DNA from: Riptortus pedestris
Lineage: Eukaryota; Arthropoda; Insecta; Hemiptera; Alydidae
Reading direction: 5' to 3'
DNA length: 64,000 bases
Assembly (NCBI GenBank): GCA_019009955.1
Contig: CM032230.1
Location: forward strand, 4,342,501 to 4,406,500
Shown one piece after another: positions 33,019 through 44,156 of this stretch (positions within the stretch are counted from its first letter, which is position 1; each line of letters starts with the position of its first letter). The notes below the pieces were generated by a model that did no database searches, was not told the DNA's origin, and worked only from the letters and a program-made list of their open reading frames with translations. A program made the translations under genes and the position numbers.

Positions 33019-33785
33019 GTCCGTCACGCAGGGGCTGCGTAAACTAAGCAGATTTCCCTCGTGAAGTTTAGTAATAGATAAATATACATACTGCTAACAC
33101 AACACCGTGAATAAATACAAACGGAAATAAGAAATGTTTCATCCAATTTCAATAGCCTGCCGACAGGAAGCGTTAGGTTAGAAATGTAAACAAACGGGTC
33201 CCGCCTCACACCGGAAAGAAAAACAATTATTGAAATATATCAGAATATAACACATTAATTTTATTGAGAACTATTTACTATATCTAGTACTGTAATTAAT
33301 AATGAGTCAGAATAATTGTTATCTCAATCAATAAAATTTTAGTAGCCAAAATTTAAGGGGGGGGGGCCTTATCTTGTATAATAAAGGTCTCTTGAATACA
33401 ATTTTTGGTATTTAAACTTCCAAAAATGTGATTTATTATGTATCAGAGTATTGTTTACGTAACATGAGTAGAAGTGGCGGTTTGGTGAAAACTGAAAAAT
33501 GCAAATATCTCGGTTAATATTCAAGATAGAGAATAAATGTATATAACAATATTTATAGTAAATTTAATTTGTAATAAGATTGATTCTGTATAATTTTTCG
33601 ATCCGACGTATAGTAACGGAGATATTTCGAATTTTCGAAAATCCTCCCCTCTAAACCCCCCTCCCACTGGTCCGATTTCAGCCGTTAACGAACTTGATCT
33701 TTCTTTTTACATAAAACGCTTAAATATGAAGTTTGGTAAGGATTAAACAAAAATTGCGACCGCTAGAGCGGTAACAGACAAATAT

Positions 33786-33820
<35 letters not shown>

Positions 33821-33974
33821 TATATATATATATATAGATATATATATACAGTTTTGAACGGACCTCATTTTCGTCATCTCCTGGGTAGGATCGATGGACA
33901 TTTGAAGAAAAATTACGAAATCACGTCATGAGTACAACCTCAATAGCTGATTTCCCTTAAGGGAAATCTGCTAA
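33019..33974 (-). mobile_element. HINE-like element, full-length reference copy
   Basis: This 956-bp copy has both ends intact. On the minus strand the 5' end is TTAGCAGATTTCCC within the perfect 20-bp palindrome GATTTCCCTTAAGGGAAATC (33949-33968), and the 3' end is GGGAAATCTGCTTAG plus hairpin ACGCAGCCCCTGCGT, GACGGAC and a T-run. AGCAGATTTCCC is thus present at both ends as an inverted sub-terminal repeat. Inside are a GATA/TA microsatellite (33787-33848), a C-run (G on the element strand) and no coding frame. Sub-TIRs, a microsatellite, a 3' hairpin and the lack of a CTRR end together fit the HINE/DINE-1 class mobilised by Helentrons. Confidence 0.8.
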
Positions 33975-33979
33975 AGGCC

Positions 33980-34735
33980 TAGTTCCTAAACTGTTAATTA
34001 TTCTTTGGGGCAGAGCGCTTTCAGAGCACATGCTCCATCAACAGTTCATTAGAAATATATGTGTATATTGAAGGACAAGTATAAGAATTAGAACATAAAG
34101 CTTTAAAGAAAATAGGAACTAGCGTCCAGTAAATATTTACAGATAATATATGAAGAAACATAGTTTTACAGATTAAAATTAAAGGCTTACAGTTAAATAG
34201 TATAAAAAAGAAATAAATAGTAAAAAAAATAAAAGTCAAATTAAAATTATTGGAAACCACAAGTGAAGGAAGCATACAATGGAGAAGCTACAGAGAAATA
34301 CATATAAAAACGCATAAAGAATGTCGTTTTATTATGACATTATTGAATGACTAGATAAGAGGTGTTCACCCTGATAACAGCTGTGGCGTACAGCCCAAGA
34401 GCTACTAGGGTTTGCTATATTCTGATATTCTGAGTTAGTTTGCTGTTTGTAGTAAGTTGTTATATTGTTGCCTCCGGACCTCGCTCAAGCAACCTTGACT
34501 CTTGACATTTATACCTCAAAAGCCATTGAATTAATTTTTGTCAGTTTTCCTCATCTGCCGGAAAACTCTTTTTCATTATAGTATTAATTATATCTTGCCA
34601 TTTGCTTACTCCCTAGGAAGGGATAGATTCGTTAACCAAATAAAGCATTAATACTTCCTTGTGGGCTGGCAATTTTTGAGAACAACGTGATACGTACATA
34701 TGACAACAAGGGGAGAAAATTCGTCAGGCAAAATT
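33980..34735. other. Unassigned AT-rich stretch
   Basis: No recognised element. The 84-codon minus frame at 34021-34275 is Phe/Ile/Leu-rich from A/T runs and has no domain. Confidence 0.4.
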
Positions 34736-34736
34736 C

Positions 34737-34965
34737 ATCAGGTCAGACAAGTGAGTTAAAGCCTTCATCTCACATGGTGGGTCTAGAGTAGCAAGTTCAA
34801 TTCTCCCCTAGGCAATAGGAATTCATTTTGGTGACGAACTCATTAAATAAAATCCTTAGCCCCACCCTGGTTAGAAAAGAGTGGTAACCTGTAGATAATC
34901 CATCCTAATTAGCCATAACAGGAAAAAAGAGGTCGTTAATAAGTAATAATATTCATTAGACGATA
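34737..34965 (+). mobile_element. tRNA-derived SINE
   Basis: A tRNA-like head with B box AGCAAGTTCAATTCTCCCC is followed by the body TAGGCAATAGGAATTCATTT, GGTGACGAACTCATTAAATA, CCCACCCTGGTTAG and GGTAACCTGTAGATAATCC, and a tail GTCGTTAATAAGTAATAAT. It is the plus-strand version of the copies at 39935 and 57301. B box plus AT-rich tail indicate a Pol III, LINE-mobilised SINE. Confidence 0.8.
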
Positions 34966-34989
34966 TATTTGCATATATCTATCTTTTGA

Positions 34990-35430
34990 AAATATCATTC
35001 GGAATATAAAAGCCCGGCTATAAAAACGGATCAGCTCTTTTCAAGTGAATAATAATGCGTTCAGTGCAACTTCAGTGAACAGTGCGTTTTAGCTGCAGTG
35101 CGGTTAAAGTATTTTATATGAAGAGAAGTGTAGTGCTGTGTTTATCAAAATAACAGTGTAGTGCCCGCCTAAAAGTAAAGGACGGTGCAGTGCCTTGTTT
35201 TTGTGAACTTCAGTGATCATGAGTTGTGGGACTCTGCAATAAGAAGAACAGTGATCTTATCAGTGCATACTGTGAGTAATAGTTAGGTATTATTTACCGA
35301 ATTTGTTGTGCATTGTTAAATAAATTGTGCAGTGATAAAAACTCTGAAGCGTGTGTGTGTTTAATTTTACAATCCAAAAGAACTCTAATAAACAACGTTC
35401 ATTATTCTTGTAATAAACGTAACAATATTA
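34990..35430 (+). repeat. TCAGTG-rich, promoter-like repeat (copy 3)
   Basis: CGGCTATAAAAACGGATCAG opens the segment (a TATA-like box followed about 25 bp on by TTCA-rich sequence), with GTTCAGTGCAACTTCAGTGA, ACTTCAGTGATCATGAG, an AATAAATTG signal and AATCCAAAAGAACTCTAATA. It lacks the upstream CGACCG...CTCGGCAA piece of the other two copies. Confidence 0.5.
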
Positions 35431-35600
35431 AAAAATAGTACAGAACAACATTTATAGAACATTAAATTTGAAATAAGATTAATTCCATATACATTTTTCG
35501 ATCCGCCGTAATAAAACAGAGATATTTTCCAATTTAGAAATTTTCCCCTGTAAATCCCCTCCCCCCGTTTTAAAATCTGATATCCAAAAATATTCGAGGT
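35431..35600 (-). mobile_element. HINE-like fragment
   Basis: ACATTTATAGAACATTAAAT, GATTAATTCCATATACATTT, TTCGATCCGCCGTAATAAAA and CCTCCCCCC match the middle of the family in minus orientation. Neither end is present. Confidence 0.6.
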
Positions 35601-35907
35601 AATATTAGTAACCTTATTCACTCATTTACAGATTCTTTCCAGTAAGTGAAAATAGGTCCCAATTATTGATTTTTTTCTTGGGAATGAAATGTCATATTGA
35701 AATTAACCCTGGACCAGGCTTGATGAACCAACATATGTACAATCGATACCGGCGAGTAGGCACCGAAAGTGGACTCATATTACAGACGAACACACGAATA
35801 TTGTCATGTTAGCTAAACAATTAGACACACACGGCTGGTTGGTATAAAACATATATTTAAAAATAAATACATATAGGCTAACTTATCTACTATTCTATTT
35901 CTATGTT

Positions 35908-35970
<63 letters not shown>

Positions 35971-35975
<5 letters not shown>

Positions 35976-37022
35976 GTAACCTCTGTCTGTACGTTGATTT
36001 TTTTCGCGAAATTTTACGATAACTTTTCGTTTCACATGTCATAGACACCATAACTACATTTTCTTTCTTTGGTGTCTGTTTGTTTATTTGTTTGTTAACT
36101 TTTCACACATAAACGGCAGAACCGAATTTTATGAAACTTGGTATGTATATTACTACTAACCCAACTTAGATTTAGGCAATATTAATATTCTCTGAGACGA
36201 ACAGGAACTCGGTATGTGTATTAGCAGTGAGGCCTTCATTATAATAAGCCATACTAACATGTCTAGGGATGCGGCAGGAGTGGGAGTTGTAAGGGAGGCC
36301 CTGACTAACTAAAAATAGCAATATTTCGTTTTCTAATGCATTTTCGGCGATTATGCACATGCCAAAGTTGTTTATTTTGTTATTTGGAGTAACTTTTAAT
36401 ATGTACACTTTTGTCGTATACCTAAGTATAAATGAGTTATACGTTAAAAACTACTGCGGAAGTCAACAATTTTATTTGGCACAAAAAACTCAACCGAACT
36501 AAACCAAACTCGGTATGTGAATTAGCACTAACGCCTTCCTTATAATAAGCCATACTAACATTTCTAGGGACGGGCAGGAGTGGGGGTTATAAGGGAGGCC
36601 TGAAATTAAATATAGTGATATTTTGTTTCCTATTGGGGTTTCGGCAAATATGCACATAACAAAAGTTTTATTATTTTATTTAGAGAAATTTGCTCAACAA
36701 TTCTTTTCAATATGAACTACCAGGTACCTCACCTGGAAAAATTAATTCAAATTATAATATATTATTATAATATTTTGTCCTTAATAATTTAAATCTATGC
36801 ATAATGCACAGGAAACGGGAAATATGACAATATGGAGGACAGTGAAGTCTTACATAAAAAATTAATTTTATTATTAACAAATCCACAGAAACGACGGGTA
36901 TTAACCCTAAACACTGGGAAGGGTAAATGTCAAAATATTGTACAAAGTAAAGCCTTGCCAAAAAAATACCATCACCATCCAGCCTCAAATGAATTCCCGG
37001 GCGAAGCCGGGTATCTGAGCTA

Positions 37023-37023
<1 letters not shown>
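35971..37023 (+). mobile_element. Helitron-like element, about 1.05 kb
   Basis: The 5' block starts ATTGTAACCTCTGTCTGTAC right after a TA array. The 3' end is hairpin CCCGGGCGAAGCCGGG, then TATCTGAG and CTAG (37020-37023), followed by another TA array. The interior has two copies of the family repeat (GCAGGAGTGGGGGTTATAAG; AACAATTTTATTTGGCACAA) and no Rep/helicase. Insertion between A and T inside TA repeats fits Helitrons. Confidence 0.8.
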
Positions 37024-37062
<39 letters not shown>

Positions 37063-37064
<2 letters not shown>

Positions 37065-37680
37065 TTATACTAAGACTTACAACATATACTAAGACTTAAC
37101 ACTAATTATATTACAACAAGCATACGGCGGGGGGGCCAAGGCAAGCAGACAGAGTAGCACTAGCATATCACAACTCTTTTAACACTGAACGCTAGCAATA
37201 CAAAGCACCCCCATTTCCAGTAGCACCTTGTCAGCAGTTCGTTTGTCTTTCCCCCGCTCACTCGCTCTCATTACATCACACTGTTCTATATCTAAACACA
37301 AATCACTACACCACAAATATACACGGTAACCCCCGGAGGTTAATAAACAACACAATGTATCAAGACAAATAAAAAGTAGGTTTTATTAAAAGTTCACAAG
37401 GAAGAATAATGAAAATATAAAAATGTTATTCTCAGAAAGCATTGGAAAAAAACAGGTAACCCCCCCCCCTCCTGCCCAAGGGAAAATAGAGGTAATTTTT
37501 CTTTGAGAAAAGCTGGAAAAGCACAGTGGCGAAGGGCGAAAAGGCTAAGAAATGGCCTCGGCTGGATAAAACCACTGCTACCTGTCAATAACCTCTCCCA
37601 AACAAACTCTAGCCCAACAAAATCTTTACCCGCCAATATTGCTTTCTAATAGAAGCATATTTCTTTTCTATTTATTTACG
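37063..37680. other. Unassigned stretch of mixed composition
   Basis: It is GC-richer than its surroundings, with a C-run at 37458-37466. The minus frame of 80 codons at 37394-37636 has no recognised domain. A direct repeat ATACTAAGACTTA occurs at its left edge. Origin unknown. Confidence 0.4.
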
Positions 37681-37682
37681 TC

Positions 37683-38016
37683 CAATTGTCCATCGATCAT
37701 ATCCAGGAGATGAAGAAAATGAGCACCATATGTATACACATATGCCTGTTAACGCTCTAGCGTAATTTTTTATTGATATTTACCAAACCTGGAAAACATT
37801 TTATGAAAAACTTCGTTAACCGCTGAAACAAAACAAGTAGAAGGGGGAATTTCAATTCAAAATACCTACATTATTATAATTCATGACATAAAATTGAATA
37901 ATGATTATCTTAATGTAAATTACATATTCTCTAAATTGTGCGGCATACTTTTTTTATCTAACTTGAATGATAACCAAAATATTTATACATTTTAGTTTTC
38001 AGCAGTAAATCCCATT
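37683..38016 (+). mobile_element. HINE-like fragment
   Basis: GTCCATCGATCATATCCAGG, GAAAATGAGCACC, TTAACGCTCTAGCG, TTAACCGCTGAAACA and a degenerate TTTTAGTTTTCAGCAGTAAA appear in family order, plus strand, without a 5' palindrome or 3' hairpin. A complete copy starts immediately after it. Confidence 0.65.
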
Positions 38017-38931
38017 TTAGCAGATTTCGCCTCAGGGAAATAAGCTATTGAGGTAGTACTCATGGCACGATTTTCAATATTTTTATATAAATATCCATCG
38101 ATCCTACCTACAATGACGAAAATGAGGTCCGTTCAAAATTGTATATATATATATATATATATATATTTGTCTGTTACCGCTCTAGCGAATTATTGTTTTA
38201 TCGGTACCAAACTCGATATATTAGCATTTCATGCAAAACTAAAGATCAAGTTGGTTAACGGTTGAAATGCTGAAATCGGACAGACGGTTAGAGGGGAAGA
38301 ATTTTGAAAGTTAGAAATATCTCCGTTACTATACGATCGAAAAATTGTGTAGAATCTGTCTTGATGCAATTTAAATGTACTCTAAATATTGTTATATAAA
38401 TTTATTCTCTGTCTTGGATATTAATAGAGATATTTGTATTATTCAGTTTTCAGCCTTCAGCAAATCCCCACTTCTACTAATGTTCCGTAAACAATACTCT
38501 GTTATATAATAAACCACATTATTCCAAGCTGAAATACTAAATATTGATTCAAAAGACCTTTATTATACGGAATACGTGCAAATATATTCAGGTGACTATC
38601 AAAATTCGATTGATTGAGATAAACATTATTCTGATTCATTATAAATTACAGTACTAGATATAGTAAATAGGTTTCAATAAAATTAATATGTTATATTCTC
38701 ATATATTTCTGTAATTGTTTTTTTCTCTTTGGTGAGAGGTTAGCAGACTTGTTTGTTTACATTTCAGTCACTTCACGCCGGAAGGTTACTAAAATAGACT
38801 GAAAAATTTCAAATTACTGTTTGTAATTATTCACGGTTGTGTTGTGTTAGCAGTATGTAGATTTATCTATTGTTAAACATCACGAGGTAAATCTGCTTAG
38901 TTTACGCAGCCCCCGGGTGACGGACTTTTTA
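38017..38931 (+). mobile_element. HINE-like element, near full length
   Basis: The 5' end TTAGCAGATTTCGCCTCAGG has an eroded palindrome. The TA array is at 38142-38166. CTCTAGCGAATTATTG, CTCCGTTACTATACGATCG, AATCCCCACTTCTACTAATG, AAACCACATTATTCCAAGC and TTACAGTACTAGATATAG follow. The 3' end is CTGCTTAGTTTACGCAGCCC, then GGGTGACGGAC and a T-run. The poly(G) tract is absent, replaced by GACGGTTAGAGGGGAAG. Confidence 0.85.
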
Positions 38932-38989
38932 TTTATTTATGGGCATCACAACAAAGGCGAACACGCGGTGGTTCACATGATATAACAAC

Positions 38990-39317
38990 TAATTATTAAT
39001 ATGACACTAGTAGGTGTGGGCGTTTACTGAATGCCTAAAACTAAAATATCCAAATATCTTCGTTAATACTCATTATAAAATAAATATGTATCGAACAATA
39101 TTTATAGTACATTTAATTTGCAATAAGATTGTTTTTTATACAATTTTTCGCTCTGACGTATAGCAACAGAGATATTTCGAACTTTCAAAATTCCTCCCAT
39201 GTAAACCACCCATCCCCTTGTGCGATTTCAGCCGTTAACGAACTTGATCTTTCTTTTTGCATAAAACGACTAAATATCGAATTTGGTAACGATTAAACAA
39301 TAATTGGTGACAGACAA

Positions 39318-39371
<54 letters not shown>

Positions 39372-39500
39372 TTGAACGGACCTAATTTTCGTAGGTCATC
39401 GATCACCTAGGTAGGATCGATGGACTATGAAGAAAAATTACAAAAATCGCGTCATGAGTACGACCTCAATTGCTGATTTCTTCGAAGGAAAATCTGCTAA
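38990..39500 (-). mobile_element. HINE-like element, 3'-truncated
   Basis: It runs from TGGGCGTTTACTGAATGCC through GATATTTCGAACTTTC, CCATCCCCTTGTGCGATTTC, CATAAAACGACTAAATATCG and a TA array (39319-39367) to AGTACGACCTCAATTGCTGA and a degenerate palindrome. The element's 3' half with the hairpin is missing. Confidence 0.75.
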
Positions 39501-39780
39501 AAGTCAAAAATAATACAGTCAAATGACAAAAGTAAAAGTTATAAATAAATGTTTTATAAATGAAAATAGTACTAAATTCTACTAATTATAATGAGAAACA
39601 GCTGTCAATACTATATCACGGCTTCATCATAGAAAATAAAGTTTAAAAACAAAAAATTATCATTTGCACAAATTCTTTCGGTTCCCTTCAAGCACTACAA
39701 AATATTTACACAAAACGCCCAATAGCCCAAAAAATAAAACATGACCTCAGTTTAGATAAACACAATACATTCTCTTGGTG
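39500..39780. other. Short unassigned AT-rich stretch
   Basis: No recognised element or frame. Confidence 0.4.
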
Positions 39781-39782
39781 CC

Positions 39783-39882
39783 CAGGACATAAATAAAGTT
39801 TGACATGCAGGGGCTTCGTAAACTAAGCAGATTTCCCTCGCTGAGGTTTACAATAGATGAATATAGATTCGTCTCATGCTAA
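39783..39882 (-). mobile_element. HINE-like 3' end only
   Basis: ACATGCAGGGGCTTCGTAAACTAAGCAG and TTTCCCTCGCTGAGGTTTAC form the hairpin end in minus orientation. The sequence then flips into a plus-strand HINE copy. Confidence 0.7.
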
Positions 39883-40575
39883 ATAAAGAATACCCTCTTA
39901 TATAATAAACCACATTATTCGAAGCTTAAATATTATTATTATTATTTATTAACGTCCACTTTTTGCAACTCAGGCTAATTGGGACGGGTTATCTACAGGT
40001 CACCACCCTTTCCTAGCCAGGGTGGGATTTTAGGATGTCATTTAATGAATTTCGTCATTAAATAATTTCCTTTGCCCAGGCGAGAATCGAACTCGCCACT
40101 CTAGGTTTGCCGTGTGAGATAAAGGTCAACGCTTTAACTCAAATGGCTAACCTGAGCCCCGCTTAAATATTAAATATTGTATTCAAGAGTCCTTTATACG
40201 AGAAACATGCAAATATGTTCTGGTGATCCTCCCCCACCCATTTTAAGTTCTTGGACTACTAAAATTTGACTTATAAATATTATTGTGATTCATTATAAAT
40301 TATAGTACTAGATATAAAATATAGTTTTCAATAAAAATAATATATTCTGATATAAATCAGTAATTGCTTTTCTTTTCGGTGAGTTTGGCGGTCCAGTTTG
40401 TTTACATTTCATGCTTCCCGTCGGAAGGTTTAAGAGACTATAAGAATTATAGTTTGTATTTATTCACTTAATATTCACGGCGGTGTTTTGTTAACAGTAT
40501 GTAGGTTTATCTATTGTTAAACTTCAGGAGGAAAATCTGCTTAGTTTACCAGAGAAATCTGCATGGCGGACGTTT
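39883..40575 (+). mobile_element. HINE-like element, 5'-truncated, with SINE insertion
   Basis: It starts at TACCCTCTTATATAATAAAC (usually the middle of the element), is interrupted by a SINE at 39935-40160, and continues with AAATATTGTATTCAAGAGTC, ATGCAAATATGTTCTGG, TAGTACTAGATATAAAATA and the 3' end AAATCTGCTTAGTTTACCAG, GCATGGCGGACG. Its hairpin has decayed. Confidence 0.8.
39935..40160 (-). mobile_element. tRNA-derived SINE with target-site duplication
   Basis: On the minus strand the head starts GGGGCTCAGGTTAGCC and has B box GCGAGTTCGATTCTCGCC. The body contains CCCACCCTGGCTAGGAAAGG, GGTGACCTGTAGATAACCC and AGTTGCAAAAAGTGGACG, and the tail is TTAATAAATAATAATAATA. The host sequence GCTTAAATATT is duplicated exactly on both sides (39924-39934 and 40161-40171). 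The insertion is inside a HINE copy and is therefore younger than it. Confidence 0.92.
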
Positions 40576-41130
40576 TTGCCTTCAGCTTGCTGCTTTGTTT
40601 GATCAGAACGAACTCAATTTTTGAATGTCCTTGTCCTCATATTCTTGTTTAATATATCAGTGGAAAATTATCAGAGTTTTCATGACAATTAGAAAACATA
40701 GCATTGAAACTTTCAAGAGTTCCATGCTACGGGCTGTTATTTAGAGAGAAAAATAGAAGGGATTTTGCTATAATATCATCTGTATGTACTTGTGTCTGGT
40801 GGGAAATCTGCTTAGCTTACGCAGCTCGTCCCTCAGCAACTCTTTACGTCAGTGATTCGCCTCTCGGAGGACCCAATGGGACACGTGATTACCGGGTCAC
40901 GTGATTAGCTAGTCACGTGCATCTGATGCTGGACAGCTAGATCAATATACAGCAGTTCTTACTCTCATTCTTATAAATGATCATTCCAAAAGACATTTTA
41001 CAGGCGGCAGACAAAATGAATAAAGTAATGAAATAGATAATATTGTGCTTTTGCAACCTGATAATAATGCAACGTATTAATGCAATGGTTAATAACTAGG
41101 TAATTTCTGGGATTTTCTTTTCAATCTCTT
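40576..41130. other. Unassigned stretch with a HINE 3' end
   Basis: A lone HINE terminus (GGGAAATCTGCTTAGCTTACGCAGC) is at 40800-40825, embedded in a 66-codon frame without a recognisable domain. The neighbouring GGTCACGTGATTAGC/GTCACGTGC pair at 40898-40919 is a small CACGTG-containing repeat. Nothing else was recognised. Confidence 0.45.
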
Positions 41131-41254
41131 ATTAGCAGATTTCCCTAGACCCTAGAGGTCGTACTCATGACGCGATTTTCAAAAACTTTCTTCAAATGTT
41201 CATCGATCCTACCCAGGAGATGACGAAAATGAGGTCCGTTCAAAATTATATATA

Positions 41255-41298
<44 letters not shown>

Positions 41299-41738
41299 AA
41301 CGCTCTAGCGGTCGCAATTTTTGCTTAGTCGTTGCCAAACTCGATATTTAAACGTTTTATGTAAAAAGACAGATCAAGTTCGCTAATGGCTAAAATCGGA
41401 CCAGTGGGGGGGGGCGGTTTAGAGGGGAGGATTTTCGAAAATTCGAAATATCTCCGTTACTGTACGTCGGGTCTAACAATTGTATAGAATCAATCTTATT
41501 GCAAATTAAATTTACTTATAAATATTGTTATATACATTTATTCTCTATCTTGAATATTAACCGAGATATTTACATTTTTATTAAATGTGGGTGGATAACG
41601 GACGAGAGTGAGTTTCCCGCCAAAAGCTAGTTCGGCCGTTTTTGTTACTGTTCGGCTCTCGTGAAATTTCTCTATTGTAAAACTTCACGTGGGAAATCAG
41701 CTTAGTTTACGCAGCCCCCGCGTGACGGACTTTTTTTT
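41131..41738 (+). mobile_element. HINE-like element, short-form subfamily, complete
   Basis: The 5' end is TTAGCAGATTTCCCTAGACC (palindrome altered). CATCGATCCTACCCAGGAGA, a TA array (41258-41296), CTCTAGCGGTCGCAATTTTT, poly(G) (41405-41413), GAATATTAACCGAGATATTT, the GTTCGGCTCTCGTGAAATTT module and the 3' end TTTACGCAGCCCCCGCGTGACGG with a T-run complete it. At about 600 bp it is the best example of the short form. Confidence 0.85.
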
Positions 41739-41744
41739 TGTTTC

Positions 41745-42908
41745 TTCGGGAAATGAAGATGACACTTTTTGAATAAATCATATCATCAACCCTCCTGTAT
41801 ACCTCTGAAATTTGGGGCATTAATTACTTGGGTCAACTTTAATCATCCAAACTTGCTTTTTCCAAATCTTTCTATTTTTGGTCAAAGTGCAAACCTATCT
41901 ATATGGTTAGACTCGAAACTGGGCGAAGCTACATAACAGTTCATGTGTGGAAAAAAATCTTTAATTTCTGTATAAAAATATTGTCACTCTCTGAAAATAG
42001 AATAGCAAGAAAAATTTTCAATAGAATAATAGCACTGGATGCCAGTAATCATGATACAAACTATAATTGGGTCTGACAAATAAAAGCTATAGCAAATTTA
42101 AATCATGTGCAAGAGTACTTTACCTATATGTCGTGTGAAACAAATTTCCTAGCAAATAAAAACAAAATTCTGGAACAAGCAACAAGTCACATATTATCCA
42201 CCGACATCAATAGAGTATATAGTACATCATACAATCCCTTTTATGGAAGTGTCTGTCATTATACCAGCCACCAATCCGAAGATTATCTTAAATTCAAAGT
42301 AAGATTAGTTAATCAACTTAGAATTTCAAATAACGACTACTTGAAGCTATATCACAATAAAAAAATTAAAGTAATAATATCCGGAAAAATTTGTGAATGC
42401 TGCCAGGAATTTATATCAGACGGATTAAAACATTTATTATTGTAATGCTCGGAATACAGCTATCATAGAGAGCAATACTTGAAGAAGTTTATAGCCACAA
42501 GTGATGACTTAATGTCACTGGAAAATATTCTTCACATTGAGGACATTAATAAACTGAACATGATTTACTTTCAGCAGTATGCAACTAGGCAACAACATAG
42601 TATATACCATTATCTTGATAATTAAACACTGTTATACAGAAATTTCCAACGAAGGTAATTAACACGCCACAGAAACAAATAAATAAAAGTAAATGCATAT
42701 GATGTTGAATAGCACTAATCAGATTTAATTAAAAAGAATTTTACAAGTTTAAGTACTACTCGAAAACATTTATTAAAAAAAAAATTATCATTTTATTGTA
42801 TATATTTTCTTCTTTTTGTATATTATTAGTAAGATTACTATCACTAAATGGACCAGACTCAGGCTAAAATAGGTATATATTAGCCAATAAAATCTATCTA
42901 TCTATCTA
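41745..42908 (+). pseudogene. Non-LTR retrotransposon, 3' part with C-terminal zinc-type motif
   Basis: The frame reads LLYTSEIWGINYLGQL at about 41789 and the frame open at 42107-42442 ends ISGKICECCQEFISDGLKHL. These are the post-RT YxSExWG motif and the Cys/His-type C-terminal motif of CR1/L2/I-type ORF2 proteins. The two parts are separated by a TGA at 42075. The 3' end is AATAAAATCTATCTATCTAT, a simple-repeat tail. The RT core is absent. The similar TATC tail on the fragment at 10278 suggests a related clade. Confidence 0.75.
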
Positions 42909-43965
42909 TTTTTATTGTTTGTTAAGCTAATTTTGTTAAAATCCTACTTTATTATTATTATTTTACAATCTTATTAGCTTTATAGACAAACGCTGTTACC
43001 AAATTTAAATTATATACTTTGTATAGCACAAACAGGAAATATAGTCCCTCTGTGCATGGATAGTGTAAAAAGGTCAAATAGGAGAAAAAAAAGTTCTCAG
43101 TTACGAAAATAAACATATTCAAAATATCCCGAAATAAACTTTATATATTAACATAATTAAATGCAAATTTTTCCTTTTCAGTCTTCCCCAAACCCCCTCT
43201 TTGGTGATTTTTACTTCGTCCACCTGAGGGAATAAACATCTAATTTCCTACTTAAATTTCTAGTCTCCTTGACATACGATTCTTATAATTAGAATAATGG
43301 AATATAAAGGTGTCATATCATCAGGATATTTAACAAGTGGCAAATCTGTCCAGTTTATCCCCTAGGTTATCCCTACGTGACTCACTTCTTATTCTTTGGC
43401 TGGCTGGTAGAAGATATTTACAATCTCCGTAAAACGTTCAAAACAGAACCTATTTATTATTTCTCAGATGTTTCTACATTTCCAGCAACTCGCTAATATG
43501 AAATAAATCACCAAGCATAATGATTCAGAATAAGGTTCTGGCCTCAGCAAACACGGACCGAAAAGTTCGTGGAATATATTTTGGATACAGCCTTTTCCTT
43601 ATTAATTCCAGGAAGCTTATCCGCTTTGCTTATTTAGTGAAAAAGGAAACATTCTCTCTCTAAATACTGAAGGAGACCTGTCTTTCAAAACTTGAAAAAG
43701 AAGAAGGAACGTCCTTCAAGCAGATGCTATATGTAATAAACAGGGCCTGATATAACACACTACTGAGCTCAATTATTGATTTATTTCTATTTAAAAAGCA
43801 ATGAGTAGAAAGCGGTGGGGGGGGGGTCGAAAGGCTGGAAACAATAAGTAGGAATAACTCGCTTAATACACGAGTTACAATAAAATGCCGAGGAAGACAA
43901 ATGTATCCTACGTTATGGCCTATAAATAGTTTAACAACATTGACTCTATAATACGGACCTCATTT
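42909..43965. other. Mostly unassigned, with eroded HINE pieces
   Basis: A degenerate HINE 3' end (CAAATCTGTCCAGTTTATCC...CTACGTGACTCACTT) is near 43342-43390, and a subfamily-2-like piece (GGGGGGGGGTCGAAAGGCTG, AATAACTCGCTTAATAC) at 43815-43880. The rest has no recognised feature. Confidence 0.45.
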
Positions 43966-43969
43966 TACT

Positions 43970-44085
43970 ACATTTCTATTAAGGGAAATCAGCTATTGAG
44001 GTCGTACTCATGGTGAGATTTCCGAAAATTTTCTTCAAATGTCCATCGATCCTACCCAGCAGATGACGAAAATCAGGTCCGTTCA

Positions 44086-44092
<7 letters not shown>
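43970..44092 (+). mobile_element. HINE-like 5' end, cut at its TA array
   Basis: AAGGGAAATCAGCTATTGAGG, GTCGTACTCATGGTGAG, CATCGATCCTACCCAGCAGA and AGGTCCGTTCAAAATTGA lead into a TA array (44093-44150), where a Helitron-like element begins. The rest of this HINE is not found downstream; stacked Helitrons and a minisatellite fill the next 7 kb. Confidence 0.8.

Positions 44093-44152
<60 letters not shown>

Positions 44153-44156
<4 letters not shown>

Noticed and set aside
33399..33660. Regulatory or exon meaning of the repeated TAACGGAGATATTTCGAA-type blocks
   Set aside because: They recur at fixed positions inside all HINE copies, so repeat ancestry explains their conservation.
37394..37636. 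Minus-strand 80-codon frame as a small gene
   Set aside because: No recognisable domain, no splice or start context, and crosses a C-run; left as unassigned.
39935..40160. tRNA gene
   Set aside because: The B-box and tRNA-like head continue into a shared body and ATA tail with target-site duplications, so this is a SINE.
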